Shown here: one piece after another, positions 5,756-8,865 of the stretch | Layout of the letters: each line of letters opens with the position of its first letter | Position numbering within the stretch: position 1 is the first letter of the stretch | From: a bacterium | Lineage (GTDB): Bacteria > ARS69 | Length of the DNA: 8,865 bases | Reading direction: 5' to 3' | Assembly: GCA_025774805.1 (NCBI GenBank) | Contig: JALGZR010000130.1 | Coordinates: 1-8,865, forward strand | Notes under the pieces: generated by a model | Told to the model about the DNA's origin: nothing | Database searches by the model: none | Seen by the model: the letters and a program-made list of their open reading frames with translations, nothing else | Program-made: the position numbers and the translations under genes

Positions 5756-6087
5756 TCAGCTACCCTCCGTGAGATCCCCGGGGAGAGGGGAGGCCAGCCA
5801 GCCCCCCGGACCCCGCCAGGAGTTCAGGATCTGGTTTGCTCGGGAGCCGACCCGACCACGCCGAGAGCGTGGGAGCGGCCGAAGGGCCGAGCGTGAGCAA
5901 GACTTCGGTCTCATCCACAACCGAAACGGAGTATTCCCGTGAGACCACGCCGGCCCCTCCGGGACCCCCACCTCCTTTCATTCCCCGCAACCCATCCCCG
6001 CACGACGGCGGTGGCGACGGAGGACCGTGGAATCGGAGCCTGCTTATCACGGCCCCGAAACTCTGTCCACCGGAAGATAGACCGTGC

Positions 6088-6105
6088 ACTCCAAAGGAGT
6101 TGACA
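6088..6105 (+). promoter_or_regulatory. Dyad abutting a TTGACA hexamer
   Basis: ACTCC-AAA-GGAGT (6088-6100) is a perfect 5-base-pair dyad whose last T is the first base of TTGACA (6100-6105). It could be an operator overlapping a -35 element. No good -10 lies 16-18 bases further on (the sequence there is CATTTGG), so the promoter reading is weak. Confidence 0.25.
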
Positions 6106-6147
6106 GGTATCCGACTCTGTGCATTTGGGGGCCGGAGAGGCGTTCCG

Positions 6148-6176
6148 TTGACCCCTTCTTCCGTCACTGCTAGCCT
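6148..6176 (+). promoter_or_regulatory. Candidate promoter of the HEAT-repeat gene pair
   Basis: TTGACC (6148-6153), 17 bases, then TAGCCT (6171-6176). The -35 matches at 5 of 6 and the -10 at 3 of 6 (T, A and final T). A start near 6183 would leave a leader of about 44 bases before the TTG codon at 6227. Spacing and position are right, but the -10 is weak. Confidence 0.35.
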
Positions 6177-6226
6177 GAAGCCCTCCCCGCCGAACGGCCT
6201 CCCGAGCGGAAAGAGCAGCTATTCCA

Positions 6227-6991
6227 TTGAAATCGTTGAAGTTCCCTCGTTGGCTCCTCCCCGGCGGGGCGCTTCTTCTCCTCCCCGGCCTCTCGGAGGG
6301 GAGCGATGGGCTCCAGGAGGCGCTACGACGGCTCGAGGCCGACGACGTCCTCGTGGCCGACGCGGCGGTGGAGGAGCTGGTGGCCCACGGCGAGGCGGCG
6401 GTGGCTCCGCTTCTCCTCCGGCTCGGGGACTCCCGCCGGGACGTCCGGGCGGGGGCCCTCCGGGCGTTGGGTCTCCTCGGCGACTCCCGCGCGGTCGGTC
6501 CGATCCGCGAGCTGCTCCGCAGCTCCCTCGACCGGACCGAGCCGGACACGATCGCGGACCGCTACCACCGTATCCTCGCGATCCAGGCTCTCGGACGTCT
6601 GCGCGCGGAATCCGCGGTCGAGCTGCTGCGGGAGGCCGCGACGCAGGAGGATCCGTTCGAGCGGGCGCACGCGGGAATCTCCCTCCTTCTCTCGGGGGCG
6701 GATCCGGGGTACTCTCTCGTGCGCGAGTGCCTGGCCGACACGTCGATGGCCATTCGGAACCTGGCCGTCCAGGGAATCGCCGAATCCTCGGACCCGCGGA
6801 TCCGGGATCTGCTTCTCTCGATGACGGCCGACGAGTCGTGGGTGGTCCGTGATTCCGCCCTGCGGGCTCTTGCTCGGAGGCCCCGGGACGCGGAGATTCG
6901 CGAGGTCTTCACCCGAGGGGCGGAGGATCCCTCCTGGCACGTTCGCCGGACCGTGGCCGAGGCGAACCGACGAGCTCCCGCCCCGCGCTGA
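6227..6991 (+). CDS. Exported HEAT-repeat protein
   Basis: 254 residues. The N-terminus (KSLKFPRWLLPGGALLLLPGLSEG) looks like a Sec signal, so the protein probably acts in the periplasm or on the envelope. The rest is a series of HEAT (PBS-lyase-like) helical pairs, seen as repeating A(V/L)..LL.LG(D/A)SR.VR..AL.ALG.LGD patterns at roughly residues 40-70, 71-100, 117-138, 144-172, 174-200, 204-228 and 236-250. Such solenoids usually bind other proteins; no catalytic residue is evident. The start is a TTG at 6227 with a weak GGAAAG about 13 bases upstream; the TTG at 6236 is an alternative. The stop is 25 bases before the next HEAT gene, so the two form an operon. Confidence 0.8.
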   Translation: MKSLKFPRWLLPGGALLLLPGLSEGSDGLQEALRRLEADDVLVADAAVEELVAHGEAAVAPLLLRLGDSRRDVRAGALRALGLLGDSRAVGPIRELLRSSLDRTEPDTIADRYHRILAIQALGRLRAESAVELLREAATQEDPFERAHAGISLLLSGADPGYSLVRECLADTSMAIRNLAVQGIAESSDPRIRDLLLSMTADESWVVRDSALRALARRPRDAEIREVFTRGAEDPSWHVRRTVAEANRRAPAPR

Positions 6992-7016
6992 ACCGAAACG
7001 GATGGAGAGGTCAAGC

Positions 7017-7646
7017 ATGGCGAACGCTCGAACGACGGCTGTCCTACTGAGCTGGTCGCTGCTCGCGGTTCCGGCTCCGGGAGCGGCCCAGGAGGCCGGC
7101 GAGGACGTCCAGGCCAAGATCCGCACCTCGATCGAGACCATGGTGACGGCCATCGAGGAAGAGAACGACCCGATGCGCAACCGGATGTTTTTCGAGCTCC
7201 GGATCATCGGGAACGAGAGCGTGCCCGCCCTGGTCGATCTGATGAAGGACACCCGGGTCAAGGTCCGGGAGTACGCGATCCATACGGTCAGCTACATCGA
7301 CGACGAGCGCTGGATCGATCCGGTCATCGAGATCCTGGAGAGCGACCAGGAGGCCTCGACTCGCGCCATGGCCTGCCGGGCGCTCGCCCGGACCCAGGAC
7401 ACCCCGGTGCTGGAGCAGGCGGGCCGCCGCGCGCTGCCGGCCATCGCGTCCGTGCTCGAGAGCGATGTGGAGGAGGTCCAGATGGACGCCGCCTTCGCCC
7501 TGGGGTGGTTCGGCGATCCGGAGTACCGCTCTCTCCTGGAGAAAGCCGGCCAGGGGTCATCCGAGCTCGTGAGCTTCTTCGCCAAGGAGGCGCTAGAGAA
7601 CATCGAGCACGCCGAGAAGATGCGGCGCAAGAACCAGGGAGACTGA
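7017..7646 (+). CDS. Second exported HEAT-repeat protein
   Basis: 209 residues. A signal peptide (MANARTTAVLLSWSLLAVPAPGAA, cut near Gln25) precedes an acidic helix (DVQAKIRTSIETMVTAIEEEND) and HEAT-like repeats: MRNRMFFELRIIGNESVPALVDLM (53-76), VKVREYAIHTVSYIDDERWIDPVIEIL (81-107), STRAMACRALART with ALPAIASVLE (114-148), and VQMDAAFALGWFGDPEYRSLLEKA (154-177). The tail is basic (KMRRKNQGD). It has no enzyme motif and is probably a periplasmic scaffold or partner of the neighbouring HEAT protein. GGAGAGG lies six bases before the ATG at 7017; an in-frame ATG at 7002 lacks such a site. An intrinsic terminator follows the stop by about 50 bases. Confidence 0.85.
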   Translation: MANARTTAVLLSWSLLAVPAPGAAQEAGEDVQAKIRTSIETMVTAIEEENDPMRNRMFFELRIIGNESVPALVDLMKDTRVKVREYAIHTVSYIDDERWIDPVIEILESDQEASTRAMACRALARTQDTPVLEQAGRRALPAIASVLESDVEEVQMDAAFALGWFGDPEYRSLLEKAGQGSSELVSFFAKEALENIEHAEKMRRKNQGD

Positions 7647-7697
7647 CCGGAGCGGACCGTCCCCGCCACCTCCCCGGGATGCCCTCCGGTCTTTCGC

Positions 7698-7738
7698 GCC
7701 GATCCGGGTGAGCCCCCCGGGGGCGATCGGCACTTTTT
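7698..7738 (+). terminator. Intrinsic terminator after the HEAT-repeat genes
   Basis: GCCGATC (7698-7704) pairs with GATCGGC (7725-7731). The loop contains a second stem, GCCCC-CCG-GGGGC (7712-7724), that can stack on the first. Two bases later comes TTTTT (7734-7738). Position, stem and T-run fit a Rho-independent terminator for the operon ending at 7646. It separates ctpA into its own transcript. Confidence 0.7.
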
Positions 7739-7751
7739 CCGCCTCAGCGGG

Positions 7752-7757
7752 TATAAG
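7752..7757 (+). promoter_or_regulatory. Candidate -10 element of the ctpA promoter
   Basis: TATAAG matches TATAAT at 5 of 6 and lies just past the terminator, in the only gap from which ctpA could be transcribed separately. No -35 hexamer of quality is found 16-18 bases upstream, where the sequence is the terminator stem. A start near 7763 would give a leader of about 120 bases that contains the tandem repeats. Confidence 0.3.
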
Positions 7758-7809
7758 GGACAATGCCTCCCGGGCCGATCCCTCGATTAGGCGCTTCGCC
7801 CGGCGCAGC

Positions 7810-7874
7810 CACGTCCGCGAGGCACACCCGCTCGGCACGTCCGCCAGCAACGTCCGAAAGGCATGTCCGCAAGG
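7810..7874 (+). repeat. Five 13-base tandem repeats in the ctpA leader
   Basis: Five units with no gaps start at 7810, 7823, 7836, 7849 and 7862. The consensus is CACGTCCGCNAGG; the units match its 12 fixed positions 12, 9, 11, 10 and 11 times. The AAGG of the last unit is the start of the AAGGAG ribosome site (7871-7876) of ctpA. Thirteen is not a multiple of three, so the array is not built as a protein repeat. It may bind a regulator or tune translation of the protease, or it may be a neutral slippage array. Confidence 0.8.
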
Positions 7875-7885
7875 AGATCCCGTCG

Positions 7886-8865
7886 ATGGTCTTCCCGAAG
7901 AAGCCCGCCAACCGCTATCTCGTCCTGGCCGCCGTCGGGCTCTCCCTGATCGGGATCGCCAACGTCACCTCGGCCTCGAAGAACGTCTACAACGATATCA
8001 AGACCTACAACCGGATCCTCGCGAACGTGTACGACAAGTACGTCGACGAGGTCGACTCCAAAGATCTCATCTATTCCTCGATACGGGGAATGATGACCTC
8101 CCTCGATCCCCATTCCGCCTTCCTCGAGAAGAAGCAGTACGACGACCTCATGCTCGACACGCAGGGCAAGTACGGCGGGATCGGCATCTCGATCGACATC
8201 CGGGACGACTGGCTCACCGTCGTGTCGCCGATCGAGGGGACCCCGGCGTTCAAGCTCGGAATCCGGGCCGGGGACCGCATCATCGCGATCGAGGGGGAGT
8301 CGACGAAGGGCATCACGACGTCGGAGGCGGCCCAGATCCTGCGGGGGCGCAAGGGCACCAAGGTCACCATCACGATCTCCCGGAAGGGCGATCCGGCCCC
8401 GTTCGACGTCGACATCGTGCGGGACGTCATCAAGATCCGCTCCGTGCCCTACAAGGGGATCCTCCGGGACGGCATCGGCTACCTCCGGCTCTCCCAGTTC
8501 AGCGAGGAGGCCGGGACGGAGGTCAAGCGGGGTCTCGAGGACCTGGTCGATGCGGGCGCGAAGGGCATCGTCTTCGATCTCCGCTGGAATCACGGGGGGC
8601 TTCTGACCCAAGCCGTCGCGGTCTCGGACAAGTTCCTCGAGCGGGGCAAGCTCATCTCCTACACCCAGGGTCGCCGCCGCTCCGACCGGAACGAGTACCA
8701 CGCCGCCGAGAACCCGGGACTGCCGAGGGACATCCCGATCGTGGTGCTCGTGAACCCCTCGACCGCGAGCGCCTCTGAGATCGTCTCGGGCGCGCTGCAG
8801 GACGACGGGCGGGCCGTCATCCTCGGCGAGCTGACCTACGGCAAGGGGCTCGTTCAGACCCTGAT
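7886..8865 (+). CDS. ctpA: C-terminal processing peptidase, S41 family (3' end beyond the window)
   Basis: The first 326 codons of a periplasmic serine protease that cleaves proteins near their C-terminus. A basic start (MVFPKKPANR) and hydrophobic segment 11-30 form a signal anchor. The S41 N-terminal helix region (about 36-90) includes SLDPHSAFL (72-80). A PDZ domain (about 95-180) has GGIGISI, GTPAFKLGIRAGDRIIAIEG and ILRGRKGTKV. The catalytic domain follows, with GIGYLRLSQFS, FDLRWNHGG (230-238), STASASEI (292-299) with nucleophile Ser295 by alignment to E. coli Prc, and GKGLVQT with general base Lys320. RWNHGG replaces the usual RNNPGG. AAGGAG lies nine bases before ATG 7886; an in-frame ATG at 7763 would put 41 extra residues before the anchor and is less likely. 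The gene is cut by the window edge and is not necessarily incomplete. Confidence 0.95.
   Translation, partial: MVFPKKPANRYLVLAAVGLSLIGIANVTSASKNVYNDIKTYNRILANVYDKYVDEVDSKDLIYSSIRGMMTSLDPHSAFLEKKQYDDLMLDTQGKYGGIGISIDIRDDWLTVVSPIEGTPAFKLGIRAGDRIIAIEGESTKGITTSEAAQILRGRKGTKVTITISRKGDPAPFDVDIVRDVIKIRSVPYKGILRDGIGYLRLSQFSEEAGTEVKRGLEDLVDAGAKGIVFDLRWNHGGLLTQAVAVSDKFLERGKLISYTQGRRRSDRNEYHAAENPGLPRDIPIVVLVNPSTASASEIVSGALQDDGRAVILGELTYGKGLVQTL

Larger units (their letters stand above)
5756..6226. other. Divergent intergenic region between the barrel gene and the HEAT-repeat genes
   Basis: 471 bases without a convincing gene; the open frames crossing it are GC-bias artefacts. Next to the barrel gene it holds that gene's GGAGGG ribosome site. 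A perfect inverted repeat, GGTCTCA (5907-5913) and TGAGACC (5940-5946), is spaced by 26 bases, and a CGGCC-GAAG-GGCCG stem lies near 5872-5886 between direct copies of GAGCGTG. Further right are a dyad at 6088-6100 and a candidate promoter at 6148-6176. I found no clear promoter for the barrel gene and no riboswitch I recognise. Confidence 0.5.

Noticed and set aside
3707-5896. 729-residue open frame on the + strand, longer than the barrel gene it overlaps
   Set aside because: It is antisense to 3644-5755, has no domain or signal, is monotonous in Val, Arg, Asp and Gly, and reflects GC-rich third positions. The - strand frame has a signal peptide, a good ribosome site and a terminator.
6169-6177. 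GCTAGCCTG as another end of the repeat family
   Set aside because: Only about eight bases match and the following TCTCACC arm is absent; it is better read as part of a -10 region.
5836-6852. 338-residue + strand frame across the divergent gap and into the first HEAT gene
   Set aside because: Pro/Gly/Arg-rich with no ribosome site; it conflicts with the HEAT-repeat frame that has a signal peptide.
7729-7742. GG-N10-GC match (GGCACTTTTTCCGC) as a sigma-54 promoter for ctpA
   Set aside because: The GGC is the right arm of the intrinsic terminator and the T-run is its tail, which explains the sequence better; the -12 part is CCGC and not TTGC.
7763-7885. Upstream in-frame ATG adding 41 residues to CtpA
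   Set aside because: It would place a Pro/Arg-rich segment before the signal anchor and translate a 13-base repeat out of phase; ATG 7886 has AAGGAG at good spacing.
7708-8778. 356-residue + strand frame overlapping ctpA
   Set aside because: It is a different frame from the S41 peptidase, and its product is low-complexity Arg/Gly/Pro-rich sequence with no domain.

Overview
The window is GC-rich bacterial DNA with short Shine-Dalgarno-led genes. It probably comes from an uncultivated Gram-negative bacterium related to the FCB/Eisenbacteria-like lineages. The reasons are an outer-membrane-type beta-barrel protein, several Sec-exported proteins, and a sigma-54 activator whose helical linker after the AAA+ domain resembles those of FCB-group regulators. 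This placement is inference; no 16S gene is present.

Layout, left to right: (1) 1-247 is non-coding. It holds two abutting inverted-repeat units that share a CTAG, and the outer end of the second supplies the stop codon of the next gene. (2) 244-1839 (-) encodes a sigma-54-dependent activator with a degenerate receiver domain. (3) A divergent 254-base gap carries a good sigma-70 promoter for a ribosomal cluster on the + strand: rpsU, a 64-residue Cys-rich small protein, and rpmI. A structured spacer lies between rpsU and the small gene. (4) A small probable lipoprotein (3013-3447, +) runs into a second, one-ended copy of the left-hand repeat. It converges on a 703-residue outer membrane protein (3644-5755, -), whose strong intrinsic terminator lies at 3562-3600. 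(5) A 471-base divergent gap leads to two closely spaced genes for exported HEAT-repeat proteins (6227-6991 and 7017-7646, +), closed by an intrinsic terminator. (6) ctpA (7886 to the window edge, +) encodes a C-terminal processing peptidase. It has its own leader, which contains five in-phase 13-base tandem repeats ending in the ribosome binding site.

Functionally, the window combines translation (S21, L35) with cell-envelope genes (lipoprotein, barrel, exported HEAT proteins, periplasmic protease) and one enhancer-binding regulator. I see no phage, CRISPR, toxin-antitoxin, transposase, tRNA or rRNA gene. The most unusual features are the 13-base repeat array before ctpA, the CTAG-ended repeat family packed against gene 3' ends, the phosphorylation-dead receiver combined with a GAFTSA loop, and the rpsU / small Cys protein / rpmI arrangement.
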